Shown here: positions 24,908 through 32,712 of the stretch, piece by piece
Layout: every line of letters begins with the position of its first letter
Numbering within the stretch: the stretch's first letter is position 1
Source of the DNA: Streptacidiphilus sp. PB12-B1b
GTDB taxonomy: Bacteria; Actinomycetota; Actinomycetes; Streptomycetales; Streptomycetaceae
Direction: 5' to 3'
Assembly (NCBI RefSeq): GCF_014084125.1
Contig: NZ_CP048405.1
Coordinates: forward strand, 5,704,001 to 5,768,000
Length of the DNA: 64,000 nt
Position numbers and translations under genes: made by a program
Notes under the pieces: generated by a model
Told to the model about the DNA's origin: nothing
Database searches by the model: none
The model's input: only the letters and a program-made list of their open reading frames with translations

Positions 24908-26230
24908 CTAGAACCCGGGCAGGCTGAGCGCTGTGGCGCTCTGCTCCCACTGCTGTTGCAGATCGTTCGCGACCCGCTCCGGGGTGGCCGAGCCGTCGAT
25001 CATCTCGCTCATGTAGGTGGTGAAAGGACCGTAGGAGGCGACGAACAGCTGTGGGTAGCCCGATCCAGCGAGCGCCGTGTAGTTCGCCAGCAGCGCGTCG
25101 GGCACATTGGCGGGCGTCTTGAAGCCGGACAGCGCGGGTGCCTGGTCGTTGGTGTCGACGAACGTCTGGTACGCGGGTCCGGAGGCGAAGTCCAGGAACG
25201 ACAGGGCGGCCGACTCCCCCTTGGTGTCCGCGGTCTTGGGGACCTGGAGGGAGAAGGTGGTCGAGTAGGCGGCGGTCGCGGTGCTGGTGGACATCGCCTG
25301 CCAGCCGATCTCCTGGTTCATCTTGGTCACGCCCATGGCCTTGACCAGGTCCGGGCTGACCCAGGAGCCCTGGGGGATCATCGCGACCTTGCCGGACTCG
25401 AATTCGGACTCCTGCTGTGCGTAGGTGCCGGTCTTCAGGTTGCTGTTGAAGCAGCCGTCCTTGATCAGCGTCTGGTAGTCGGCCAGGGACTGGACGATCG
25501 CCTGGTTCGTCCACTTCGCCTTATTGGTGTTCAGCTCGTTCTGCAGGCCCGCCTTCATCGCGTCGGTCCACAGCATGAAGGGCAGGACCTGGGTGGTCCA
25601 CTGGTCGCCGCCGGCGTCGTAGAGCGGGCTGACCCCGGGGTTGTCCTTCTTGATGGTCTGGCACGCCGAGACCAGCTGGTTGAAGTCGGTCGGCGCGCTC
25701 AGCCCGTCCTTGGCGACGATCTGCTTGTTGAACCACAGACCGAAGACGCTCGGGGTCTCCAGGCTCAGGCCGTAGTCCTTGCCGCCGCTCACCGAGGCGT
25801 ACTTGTTCTGGTGGAAGAGTTCCTTGGCGACGTACGGCTGGCCGGTCAGGTCGATCAGGTTCTTGGCCGGGTTCAGCTGCTGGAGGTAGTCCGTCGCGGA
25901 CTGAAAGACCATCAGGTCGGGTCGGGTCCCGGTGGCCCACTTGGTGAGCAGGTTCGACTCGAACGGGTCGGGGAAGACCACCTGGTCGATTTTCGCACCG
26001 GTGGCCTTCTCGAAGGCGGTGAACAGCGCCTTGTAGCCGGCCGTGACCGAGTTGGACTCCCAGACGGTCAGGGTAACGCCCTTGAGGTCCATGCTCGCCG
26101 AGTGGGCGGGCAGCGCGGAGGCGCTCGACCCGGAGCTGGAGGGCACTGTCGGGCTGCCGCATGCGGCGAGTGCGCCTGCGGCCAGGACAGACACGGCGAC
26201 GGATGCCGCGGTTCTCTTCGTGAATCTCAT
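24908..26230 (-). CDS. Sugar-binding lipoprotein of ABC importer 2
   Basis: A 440-residue extracellular solute-binding protein. The lipobox is AAGALAACGSP (Cys near residue 23), followed by a Ser-rich spacer and the MalE-class fold (GVTLTVWESNSVTAGYKALF, FGLWFNKQIVAKDGL, FESGKVAMIPQGSW). It should capture the oligosaccharide released by the co-encoded rhamnosidase and GH39-type enzyme. The ATG at 26230 has a GAAGAG ribosome binding site. The gap to the GH78 gene is 49 bp, consistent with one operon. Confidence 0.9.
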   Translation of the reverse strand: MRFTKRTAASVAVSVLAAGALAACGSPTVPSSSGSSASALPAHSASMDLKGVTLTVWESNSVTAGYKALFTAFEKATGAKIDQVVFPDPFESNLLTKWATGTRPDLMVFQSATDYLQQLNPAKNLIDLTGQPYVAKELFHQNKYASVSGGKDYGLSLETPSVFGLWFNKQIVAKDGLSAPTDFNQLVSACQTIKKDNPGVSPLYDAGGDQWTTQVLPFMLWTDAMKAGLQNELNTNKAKWTNQAIVQSLADYQTLIKDGCFNSNLKTGTYAQQESEFESGKVAMIPQGSWVSPDLVKAMGVTKMNQEIGWQAMSTSTATAAYSTTFSLQVPKTADTKGESAALSFLDFASGPAYQTFVDTNDQAPALSGFKTPANVPDALLANYTALAGSGYPQLFVASYGPFTTYMSEMIDGSATPERVANDLQQQWEQSATALSLPGF

Positions 26231-26279
26231 GATCTCTTCATTTCTGTGTGGGTTCGTGAGGAAGCAGAGCAGAAGGTGC

Positions 26280-28580
26280 TCAGCAGAAGCTGTGGAAGGT
26301 CCAGTCGCCCGGTCCCACCCGGTAGCCGGCATAGCCGTCGGCGGTCCCGACCAGCTGGGCTCCTGCGGGTGCCACGACTTGGGCATGCGCGGGGCGCAAC
26401 GGAACGAAGACCGTTGCGTCGGGCCCCGGCGGAATGGTGACGTCCATATTGAAGGCGCCATCGGTGGAGCGCCAGTGGCTGCGTACGATGCCGCGAGCGG
26501 TGCGGGTCTGCGCGGTGACCTCGGCCAGGTCGCCGGCCAGGACCGGGCGTATCACCAGGTTGCCGTAGGCCACAGACTGGGCGCTCTGGCCGAGGCCGGC
26601 CAGGCAGCCGGTGAGCCAGTCGTCGACCGCCCCGAGCATGAAGTGGTTCTGCGATCCGTGCCCTTCGGGACCGTCCCAGTACTCCGGCAGTGAGGCGGCT
26701 CCCGAGCCGACCAGATGGCCGTAGCCGGGGTAGTCGGACCCGGTGACGACATCCCAGATCACGTCATGGCGCCCGGCGGCCGAGAGGACTCGCAGTACTG
26801 AGGGCAGCGGGATCTCACCGACCGTCAGGTGGTTCCCGTGCGTCCGGATATCGGCGACCAGATGGTCGAGAACCCGCTGGCGGTCGAGTTCGGGGACCAC
26901 GCCGAGGTCCAGGGCGAGGGCGTCGCAGGCCTGGCTTCCGGTGCCGTAGGTGCCCTCCTCCTGCCGGAAGTAAGCGGCGTTGAAGGCGGCAGCGATCTTG
27001 TCGGTGAGTTCGGCCCAGTGCGTGGCGTCGTCGGGGCGGTCGATCAGGGCGGCGATCCTGGCCATCGCCGCGGCGGCGCGGTGGTAGCCGAAGCTCGCAG
27101 TGATTCCGGTCGGGGTGCTCTCGTCGACCGCGGCCCAGTCCCCCAGGCCGTGGTCGAGCAGGTTCCCCTGGGCCGTCCCGGCCAGGTAGTCGAGGTAGCG
27201 CACCATCGCCGGGTAGTGCTCCCGCGCCGTCTCTGTGTCCCCGTACTCCTGGTAGAGGGCCCACGGGACCAGGACGAGGGCGCTTCCCCAGTTCGGGTCG
27301 TCCCGGAATCCGCCCTCGAAGGCGGTGTACTCCGGCACGATGCTCGGCACCAGGCCGTCCGGGGTCTGTGCCTCGGCGATGACCTGGACGAAGTCGCGGA
27401 GGTAGTCGGCCACGTCGTAGCCGAACGCGAGCGGGCCGAACACCAGGTGGGCCTGCTCCAGCCACCCGAGCTTCTCCCGGTGCGGACAGTCGGTCGGTAC
27501 CGAGTACATGTTGGACTGGATCGCGCGGTCGATGATCGTGTGCAGGCCGGTGAGCAGAGCGCTGGAGCAGCTGAACGAGCCGGTCTTCTCATTCGCCGTG
27601 CGCAGCACGATGCCGGTGACCGTGTCGTGGGTCGGCTTACCAGGAAGCCCCTCCACCTGCAGGTATCGCAGACCGTGGTAGCGGAAGCGCGGATGCCAGG
27701 TCTCCAGGCCGCCTCCGGCGAGCGTGTAGGTGTCCCAGATCGGGCCGCCGGTGCCATTCAGGTCCTGGACGACCGTCCCGTCAGCCGCGAGCAGTTCACC
27801 GGGTCGCATGGTGACGACGGCCCCCGCCGGTCCCGACACGGAAAGCTGTTGCCAGCCCGCGAAGTTCACGCCGAAGTCGAAAACGTACGTGCCGGGCCGC
27901 GGCTCGGTGACCGCCTGAACAGCCAAGGTGTCCACCGGTTCTACCGTCGGCGAGCGGCGCGGAGTGAGTACGGGGCCGTCGTCGGCCGAGCCCAGGTCCG
28001 CCACTGGCAGCCAGTCCTCCAGGCTGCGGCCTGCGTCGTGGTCCTCGCCGCCGTACCAGCCGGAGAACGTGGTGCGCCCGAGCGCCGTGCGCCAGGACGC
28101 GCCGGTCGCGATCGTGCTCGCGGTGCCGTCCGTGTGGCTGATCTCCAGTTCCGCGAGCAGCCGCGGCGGCCCGTCGGAGCGCACCAGTTTCTGGTACCGG
28201 CCAGGCGTTGGCGGCACATGCGCCATACCCGGGCCGACTTCGACGGACAGCGTGTTCTCCCCTTGGTGGAGCAGACCGGTGATGTCGTACGTCGCGTACA
28301 CGAGCCGGGTCCGGTAGTCGGTGTGCGGCGGCTCCAGGACAGCTGCGCCGACCGGCAGCCCGTTCACGGTGGCGTCGTACACGCCCAGCGCGGTCAACCT
28401 CAGCTTCGCGCTGCGCAGCGGGAAGTCGAGCCCGAAGTCCGCAGCGAATACCGGCAGTGCGGCTGCGCCCGGCCCTCCGGCCGCAACCGCCTGCTCCCAG
28501 GCTGGGTTACCGATCCAGTGGGCGGCCCAGTTTCGCGTACTGGCCGCTGTTCGTTTCCGTGGTGTTTCATTCTCTGGCAC
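26280..28580 (-). CDS. Alpha-L-rhamnosidase, GH78
   Basis: A 766-residue enzyme that releases terminal alpha-L-rhamnose. Domains in order: N-terminal beta-sandwiches (RLTALGVYDATVNGLPVG, then DYRTRLVYATYDITGLL), a rhamnosidase jelly-roll (FDFGVNFAGWQQLSVSGPAG), the (alpha/alpha)6 catalytic barrel starting near YSVPTDCPHREKLGW, which carries the expected catalytic acid Glu, and a C-terminal beta-sandwich. There is no signal peptide, so it probably acts in the cytoplasm on imported rhamnosides. The GTG start at 28580 lacks a clear ribosome binding site, so a leaderless or differently placed start is possible. It is first in the operon with importer 2 and the GH39-type gene. Confidence 0.9.
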   Translation of the reverse strand: MPENETPRKRTAASTRNWAAHWIGNPAWEQAVAAGGPGAAALPVFAADFGLDFPLRSAKLRLTALGVYDATVNGLPVGAAVLEPPHTDYRTRLVYATYDITGLLHQGENTLSVEVGPGMAHVPPTPGRYQKLVRSDGPPRLLAELEISHTDGTASTIATGASWRTALGRTTFSGWYGGEDHDAGRSLEDWLPVADLGSADDGPVLTPRRSPTVEPVDTLAVQAVTEPRPGTYVFDFGVNFAGWQQLSVSGPAGAVVTMRPGELLAADGTVVQDLNGTGGPIWDTYTLAGGGLETWHPRFRYHGLRYLQVEGLPGKPTHDTVTGIVLRTANEKTGSFSCSSALLTGLHTIIDRAIQSNMYSVPTDCPHREKLGWLEQAHLVFGPLAFGYDVADYLRDFVQVIAEAQTPDGLVPSIVPEYTAFEGGFRDDPNWGSALVLVPWALYQEYGDTETAREHYPAMVRYLDYLAGTAQGNLLDHGLGDWAAVDESTPTGITASFGYHRAAAAMARIAALIDRPDDATHWAELTDKIAAAFNAAYFRQEEGTYGTGSQACDALALDLGVVPELDRQRVLDHLVADIRTHGNHLTVGEIPLPSVLRVLSAAGRHDVIWDVVTGSDYPGYGHLVGSGAASLPEYWDGPEGHGSQNHFMLGAVDDWLTGCLAGLGQSAQSVAYGNLVIRPVLAGDLAEVTAQTRTARGIVRSHWRSTDGAFNMDVTIPPGPDATVFVPLRPAHAQVVAPAGAQLVGTADGYAGYRVGPGDWTFHSFC

Positions 28581-28613
28581 GCAGCGATGATGCGCGTCGG
28601 ACAGCAGCAGGGG

Positions 28614-28651
28614 TTAGCCCGTGTCCAACCACCGCTAGCACGAAATACACC
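28614..28651 (-). promoter_or_regulatory. Tandem AraC-type operator A (GH78/importer-2 promoter)
   Basis: Two 17-bp direct half-sites, TTAGCCCGTGTCCAACC (28614-28630) and CTAGCACGAAATACACC (28635-28651), lie 21 bp apart, two helical turns, as AraC/XylS proteins bind. They are in the gap between GH78 and the divergent AraC gene. Closely related pairs occur at 32605-32642 and 35812-35850. Confidence 0.7.
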
Positions 28652-28742
28652 CTGCGATCCGGAACGAGGCTCTGAGGTGCAACGGGCCATAGGTTCGCCC
28701 GCACTCTTTGCAACGGCCGCCCTGCGGGCTACCGTCTCCCGC

Positions 28743-29630
28743 ATGACTGAACTGCCCGTGGCACTTGAGAACGGGCTGATCTATTTCACCGACGACGTGC
28801 TGGCCGGCGCGGGCCACCATGTGCACGCCCGGCTTCACCCGGTGCACACCCATAGCTTCATCGAGGTCATGTTCGTGATCGGCGGCGAGGGCGTCCACCT
28901 GTCACAGCTCGGCCGTCATGAGCTGGCCATCGGCGACATCATGGTCCTGCGCCCAGGCGCATGGCACGCCCTTGAGGAGTGCTCCGACCTCCAGGTGGTG
29001 AACTGCTGCTTCGGCGTCGAGCTGCTCCACCGGGAGCTGGCCTGGACACGTGAGGACTCCCTGCTCAGCCAGTTGCTCTGGGACGGCCCCTACGCCCCCG
29101 GACAGGGCGGCGTGCTGCAGTTGCGCCTGGACCACACCGACCTCGCGAGCTGCGTGGTGCATCTGGACGCCCTGGAGGACCTGCGAGCCGTGCCGTCCGG
29201 CTCGCACCGCGCCGACATCGTCGGCCGGCTGGCCCTCGTTCTAGGGCACCTGGCGCGCGGCGTCGGCCAGGACGGCGACAGCCTGTCCACTGCGCAGGAG
29301 CCCACCCATCCGGCCGTGGTGCGGGCCATCCGGCTGTTCGAATCGCGAATCGCGCACGACTGGTCGCTGGCCGAGCTCGCGGAGCAGTTGCACCTCGCCC
29401 CGAACTATCTCGGACGGGTCTTCAAGTCCGCCACAGGACTGCCGCCCATGGCCTACCTGGCGCACTACCGCATGGAGACAGCCGCCGTCCTGCTGGGACG
29501 CACCGACCAGTCGGTGGCGCAGGTCAGCGAGGCTGTCGGCTGCGCCGACCAGAACTACTTCGCCCGGCGCTTCAAAGCACACTACGGCCTCAGCCCCAGC
29601 ACCTACCGGCTCCGCGGCATCCGGGACTGA
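28743..29630 (+). CDS. AraC-family transcriptional regulator with cupin sensor
   Basis: A 295-residue regulator. The N-terminal ~100 residues form a cupin sugar-binding fold (HVHARLHPVHTHSFIEVMFV, GDIMVLRPGAWHALEECSDL). The last ~100 residues carry the two helix-turn-helix motifs (WSLAELAEQLHLAPNYLGRV, VAQVSEAVGCADQNYFARRF, then the typical FKAHYGLSPSTYR end). The ATG at 28743 is chosen because the conserved cupin begins soon after. No clear ribosome binding site is seen. It is divergent from GH78. It is the natural candidate to bind the tandem repeats at 28614, 32605 and 35812 and activate rhamnoside degradation. Confidence 0.88.
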   Translation: MTELPVALENGLIYFTDDVLAGAGHHVHARLHPVHTHSFIEVMFVIGGEGVHLSQLGRHELAIGDIMVLRPGAWHALEECSDLQVVNCCFGVELLHRELAWTREDSLLSQLLWDGPYAPGQGGVLQLRLDHTDLASCVVHLDALEDLRAVPSGSHRADIVGRLALVLGHLARGVGQDGDSLSTAQEPTHPAVVRAIRLFESRIAHDWSLAELAEQLHLAPNYLGRVFKSATGLPPMAYLAHYRMETAAVLLGRTDQSVAQVSEAVGCADQNYFARRFKAHYGLSPSTYRLRGIRD

Positions 29631-29659
29631 GGCGTAGCAGGCCCCCAGGGACTGCGGCC

Positions 29660-29800
29660 TCTTTGTCCTGCGGAGTGCGCAGCGACAGCCTCGGCGCGAT
29701 ACCGTCGCCGCGTGCACCTGCGCGGTGTCGTCCAGCTTTTCGAAGGGATCTCGCACCACGGCCTGATGGGCGAGCACCTTGAAACGCGTACCCGATCGCC
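29660..29800 (-). pseudogene. Fragment of a second rhamnose isomerase gene
   Basis: Read leftwards, this segment encodes SGTRFKVLAHQAVVRDPFEK then LDDTAQVHAAT, matching rhaI residues ~25-60 (GTRFKVFAQQGVPRNPFEKL). After a frame change it continues GIAPRLSLRTPQDKE, which matches the next rhaI segment. Both ends stop abruptly. It is fused at its upstream end to a beta-helix fragment (29801-29985). It has no start and at least one frameshift, so it is debris. Confidence 0.75.
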
Positions 29801-29985
29801 GACGGCGACTCCAGGTTCTGCACCGTCCAGTCCTGCTGGTTCGACAGCACGAAGGCGCCGACGCCGGAGCCACCGTTGACGATCGGACGGTCGTGGTTGG
29901 CAGTGGTCGCGTAGGAGTCGAGCGTGATCGGTGTCGCGCTGGCACCTGAGCCCGGCGGTTCGAGCGTCCCTGAACACGTGGTTGG
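29801..29985 (-). pseudogene. Fragment of a beta-helix protein gene
   Basis: Read leftwards, about 60 codons encode TPITLDSYATTANHDRPIVN then GVGAFVLSNQQDWTVQNLES. This is the N-terminal type of sequence seen in secreted beta-helix proteins, comparable to the segment ITAVGATSAIQLIGVSNYVV of the neighbouring intact gene. It runs directly into the rhaI fragment without a stop. No signal peptide or start remains. Confidence 0.6.
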
Positions 29986-30084
29986 ACCGCTTCGAGAGCT
30001 TGCTGCTCCAGTTCTCGCGTGGCGTAGAGCGGATGGATCCACGACCCGCGACCGCCGGAAATACCGGCGGTCGCGGCGATTCGT

Positions 30085-32481
30085 TTAGGAGACTTGGACC
30101 TCAGCGAGCTGCATGACATAGTCGGTGCCCACCTGTGAAAGCGCGGTGCCGACGATGCGGATCTTGTCGGTGGTGTCGCTGTGTCCCCAAGTGAAGGTCT
30201 GCGCAGTGGTTGGTGTCGGATAATCCGTCTCGGTCACGCGCGTTTCCCAGTAAGTCCCGTCCCACACCTGGATCTCGAAGCTGGTCGGGAAGCCCGCGCC
30301 GACCTCTCCCGCGTCGTTTCGGGGATAGATGATCACCTGGCTGAACGTCTGGATGCCGGGGAGGTCGATTTCCGCCCACTCGCTGTGCTGAGTGGTGATA
30401 CCGGTCGCCGAGGACCAGCCCAGTTCTCCGCCGACCGAAGCGGTGAATCCGTCCACGAGGTCGGCCGGGAGCCAGCCGCTGCCGTAGGCGGAGCTGGAGG
30501 TTTGGACGGTCGCTCCCGAGGTGCCCGCGGCGAGGTTGCTGTCGTCGAAGACCTGGAGGCCGGCGAGTTCCAGCCGGTAGTCGCCGGCGCCGTTGGTCAG
30601 GGTGGTGGCGTTGATCCGGATCTTGTTCGTGTAGTCGTCGCGGCCCCAGGTGAACTCCTGGCCACCCAGATCGTCCAGGAGGTAGCCGGTCTTGCTGACC
30701 CGGGTGACCCAGCTCGCCCCGTTCCAGACCTGGATCTGGAAGGCGCTGGGGAAGTCGGTGCCGGTGGTCCCGTTGTCGGTGCGTGGGTAGAGCACCACCT
30801 TGTTGAAGGTGCGCTGGGAGCCGAAGTCGACGGTGACCCACTCGGTGTGGTTGGTCGTCAGGCTGCTGGAGGACGCGTAGCCGAGGTGGTTGGGCCCGTA
30901 GGGGGCGTAGCTGTGCGTCTGGCCGTTGTTCAGGGCATCGGTGGTCCAACTGCTGCCGGTGACCGCGCTCGACGCGGTGATGGTCGCACCTTCGGCCAGG
31001 TTCCACTCCGAGCTCGCGGGCGCGTCGGCCGCGGAGTACTGGGACGCGCCGATGTCCGGAGCCGAGGTGGAGGGCACCGCGTCACCGAAGTAGTCGACCG
31101 AGCCGTTATCGGCTACCACGGCTCCGGCGCCGATGGCCGGCGAGGTGCTCTGCAGCTTGAAACCCTGCGGGTCGACTCCGGGGTGAACGAACAGCGGGTC
31201 AGTGACGTTCACCGCGCCTGTCTCGGTGCCCGTGTGGTTGACGTACAGGTTGTGACTGAACGTCGCGCTTCCGGTGACCGCAATGGTGTCGCTGGTGCTG
31301 GCGTAATCGATGATGTTGTTCGTGAAGGTCGCGTTGACGGCGTGCAGGTTCCATCCGGCGAAGTTCACCAGTGTGTTGTTGTAGACCTGGAGGTTGATCT
31401 CACCTCCGTTGGAGTCGTAGCAGTTTTCACTGGGGGTGACATCGTCATAGGAGATGTTGTAGCGGATGACGTTGTTGTAGTTGTCGTACACGCTGCAGGG
31501 ATAGGCGAACTCGCCGTTTCGCTCGGAGTAGTTGTACTGGTAGACCGAGTTGTCCGTTCGCCAGTCGAAGTCCACGGCCATGCCGTCGCTCGGGACCGCA
31601 TCGACGATCTTGTTGCGCTGGATGGTGATGTACGAGCTGCCCACCATCCACACCGGCGCGACGTGCGTCCCTGGGTCGTGCGAGACATTGATGTACGAGT
31701 TGTCAGTGATGAGGCTGTTGACCGTGCCCAGATAGACGGTGCCTTCACCGATGATGTCGTGGAAGTAGTTGTTCTCGGTCGTGATATTGCTGTTGCGTGG
31801 CTTGTCGGAGTAGCTTCCGTAGGCTTGGGATTCATTGCCGCCGACGTAGACCCCGTTGTGCACGCCGTAGAACTCGTTGCTGTCCACGGTCACGTCGGAG
31901 ATGGCGTAGTTCGTCATGTCGGCGTATATGTTGTGCCAGGTGCCGATCATGACGGCCGCCTTGTTCTCCACCGCATTGTATTCAGGCGAGAGCTGGCGAG
32001 TGTTGTCCACGGTGTTCTGGATGTTGTGGAACACGTTGTGGCGGATCGTTATCCCGGACACACCGGAAGTCGGACTCGCGGCCAATTGGACTTCGATCCC
32101 CGCGCCGGACGGGGCACTGATGTCAAGATTCTGTACGACGTAGTTCGAGACGCCGATGAGCTGGATCGCCGAGGTAGCGCCGACAGCGGTGATGGCCGGC
32201 GCGGCCCCGGTGCCGGTCGCGTCGATCGTGATGGGTGCGGCTGTGGTGCCGGATCCCTGGAGGACGAGGCTGCCGCTGAACGAGACTCCTCGTTCGAGCA
32301 GGATCTGGTCGCCCGGCTGATAGGTACGCGCGCTGGCCGCGGTGAAGTCGGCCTGGGTGGCAATCGTGTAGGTCGTTGAATCGGCGTGGGCTGCGACGGA
32401 CGTGCCGACGACCAATCCGGACGCGGCTATTACGAGGGCGAGCAGTCGGCTCACCAGGGAGGCGATGCTTCTCCGAGTCAT
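30085..32481 (-). CDS. Secreted beta-helix protein with two discoidin-like domains
   Basis: A 798-residue exported protein. The signal peptide is LVSRLLALVIAASGLVVGTS, cleaved near AHA. Residues ~40-480 are a right-handed beta-helix of the pectate-lyase/rhamnogalacturonase type with strand-turn repeats (NNYFHDIIGEGTVYLGTVNS, NVIRYNISYDDVTPSENC). Two F5/8-type-C-like modules follow (~510-650 and ~660-798), each with EW.(T/E).D and W.(T/E)RV segments. It likely cleaves or binds pectic polysaccharide outside the cell; the active site is not identifiable. The start at 32481 has GGAAAGG ~11 nt upstream. An AraC-type tandem operator lies 124 bp upstream. Confidence 0.75.
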   Translation of the reverse strand: MTRRSIASLVSRLLALVIAASGLVVGTSVAAHADSTTYTIATQADFTAASARTYQPGDQILLERGVSFSGSLVLQGSGTTAAPITIDATGTGAAPAITAVGATSAIQLIGVSNYVVQNLDISAPSGAGIEVQLAASPTSGVSGITIRHNVFHNIQNTVDNTRQLSPEYNAVENKAAVMIGTWHNIYADMTNYAISDVTVDSNEFYGVHNGVYVGGNESQAYGSYSDKPRNSNITTENNYFHDIIGEGTVYLGTVNSLITDNSYINVSHDPGTHVAPVWMVGSSYITIQRNKIVDAVPSDGMAVDFDWRTDNSVYQYNYSERNGEFAYPCSVYDNYNNVIRYNISYDDVTPSENCYDSNGGEINLQVYNNTLVNFAGWNLHAVNATFTNNIIDYASTSDTIAVTGSATFSHNLYVNHTGTETGAVNVTDPLFVHPGVDPQGFKLQSTSPAIGAGAVVADNGSVDYFGDAVPSTSAPDIGASQYSAADAPASSEWNLAEGATITASSAVTGSSWTTDALNNGQTHSYAPYGPNHLGYASSSSLTTNHTEWVTVDFGSQRTFNKVVLYPRTDNGTTGTDFPSAFQIQVWNGASWVTRVSKTGYLLDDLGGQEFTWGRDDYTNKIRINATTLTNGAGDYRLELAGLQVFDDSNLAAGTSGATVQTSSSAYGSGWLPADLVDGFTASVGGELGWSSATGITTQHSEWAEIDLPGIQTFSQVIIYPRNDAGEVGAGFPTSFEIQVWDGTYWETRVTETDYPTPTTAQTFTWGHSDTTDKIRIVGTALSQVGTDYVMQLAEVQVS

Positions 32482-32604
32482 GCTTTGACATACCTTTCCG
32501 GGATGTTTGCGGTGGGCAAGATGATGAACAGGCGGACCCGTGCTGCGGTGCCGTTGCTGCTGCGCTTTCAGCGGCAGAAACTACTGCGGCGATACAGGAG
32601 AGGA

Positions 32605-32642
32605 TTAGCCCTGAACGCTCCTTGGCTAGCACAAAAGAAGAA
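32605..32642 (-). promoter_or_regulatory. Tandem AraC-type operator B (beta-helix gene promoter)
   Basis: Half-sites TTAGCCCTGAACGCTCC (32605-32621) and CTAGCACAAAAGAAGAA (32626-32642) are spaced 21 bp apart. The arrangement matches operator A, in the 230-bp gap upstream of the leftward beta-helix gene. Confidence 0.6.
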
Positions 32643-32712
32643 CGCGATCTGATGAGGGTCGGGAAGTTCAGCGGGCTGTAATCTCCGGAGCTTCCTGTGT
32701 TCGGCGGGAAAG

